From: Alphaproteobacteria bacterium
GTDB lineage: Bacteria; Pseudomonadota; Alphaproteobacteria; RF32; CAG-239
Direction of reading: 5' to 3'
DNA length: 5,289 nucleotides
Assembly: GCA_017452115.1 (NCBI GenBank)
Contig: JAFTNB010000077.1
Coordinates: forward strand, 1 to 5,289
Shown: in pieces, positions 4,902 through 5,289 of the stretch
How the letters are laid out: each line of letters begins with the position of its first letter
How positions within the stretch are numbered: position 1 is the first letter of the stretch
Program-made: the position numbers and the translations under genes
The notes under the pieces: generated by a model
Told to the model about the DNA's origin: nothing
The model's database searches: none
What the model saw: only the letters and a program-made list of their open reading frames with translations

Positions 4902-5289
4902 CTAAGCTTGATTAACTTTATTTCGTAAATCTTTAATTAAAGCCCCAACTCCACCGGCATTATTTTTGATAAAACCGGCATACTCGTTACGAGCCGTAAT
5001 AGCCAAACTTACATTTTCAATGACAATATCAATAATCTTAAAAGTTCCATTATTTTCACGAACCCGCCAAACAACTTTTGCAGGTTCTCCCTCACCCAAA
5101 TCCACTGTAGTGTTTACATAAATCTGACCGGCAGAATTAGAAGGCGTTGTTCCACGAAACACAAAAGACTTGCCTTTAAATTCATCAAATCTTTTTGACC
5201 AAGTTTTAATATTTAATTCTCGATAAAGCTGAATAAATTCTTTACGTTGTTCAGTCGTTGCTGTTCTCCAATAACGTCCGAGCACAAAC
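4902..5289 (-). CDS. mlaC: MlaC/Ttg2D-family phospholipid-binding periplasmic protein, C-terminal 128 residues (runs off right edge)
   Basis: MlaC is the soluble periplasmic carrier that shuttles phospholipids between the outer-membrane MlaA complex and the inner-membrane MlaFEDB ABC transporter. The visible part opens at FVLGRYWRTATTEQRKEF, matching the conserved family segment (VLGxYWRxATxEQRxxF). It continues through RFDEFKGKSF, an extended strand region with VNTTVDLGEGEP and KVVWRVRENNGTFKIIDIVI, and ends with ENVSLAITARNEYAGFI, NNAGGVGALIKDLRNKV and a TAG stop. This corresponds to about the last 60% of a ~210-residue protein. The in-frame GTG at 5285 encodes a conserved valine and is not a start; the signal peptide lies beyond the window. 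HpnM, a hopanoid-associated paralogue in alphaproteobacteria, has the same domain, and the missing upstream genes would decide. This is the last gene of its transcript, since a strong terminator follows. Confidence 0.9.
   Translation of the reverse strand, partial: FVLGRYWRTATTEQRKEFIQLYRELNIKTWSKRFDEFKGKSFVFRGTTPSNSAGQIYVNTTVDLGEGEPAKVVWRVRENNGTFKIIDIVIENVSLAITARNEYAGFIKNNAGGVGALIKDLRNKVNQA

Overview
The window is an AT-rich bacterial segment with five protein-coding genes and no rRNA, tRNA, CRISPR array or transposase. The GlyA and RpiB sequences are of alphaproteobacterial type, and rpiB directly followed by glyA is a common alphaproteobacterial order. Together with the low G+C and a large cysteine-rich secreted protein, this suggests an uncultured, possibly gut- or host-associated alphaproteobacterium. 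The lineage is inference; no database was consulted.

Layout, left to right. (1) 1-664, minus: 5' part of murF (peptidoglycan precursor ligase), running off the left edge. (2) 665-804: divergent promoter region; murF fires leftward, and a full-consensus extended -10 promoter fires rightward. (3) 805-1230, plus: small membrane-anchored protein of unknown function with a possible WG-type motif. It ends at a hairpin terminator (1238-1266) shared with the convergent glyA transcript. (4) 1269-2968, minus: two-gene operon rpiB-glyA with a 2-nt gap, each gene with its own Shine-Dalgarno. (5) 2969-3102: intergenic, holding an all-AT inverted repeat and the strong terminator of the next gene. (6) 3103-4710, minus: monocistronic gene for a 535-residue secreted protein with 62 cysteines after the signal peptide, built from two 221-residue-period tandem repeats whose 28 cysteines all align. 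(7) 4711-4901: its promoter, an AT palindrome, a weak hairpin and the mlaC terminator. (8) 4902-5289, minus: C-terminal part of an MlaC/Ttg2D-family phospholipid-binding periplasmic protein, running off the right edge.

Most of the window is housekeeping: cell-wall synthesis (murF), one-carbon metabolism (glyA), pentose phosphate isomerisation (rpiB) and outer-membrane lipid transport (mlaC). The lineage-specific parts are the cysteine-rich duplicated protein and the small anchored protein; each sits alone under its own promoter between conserved genes. No multi-gene novel system is visible. The cysteine-rich protein is the item most worth following up.
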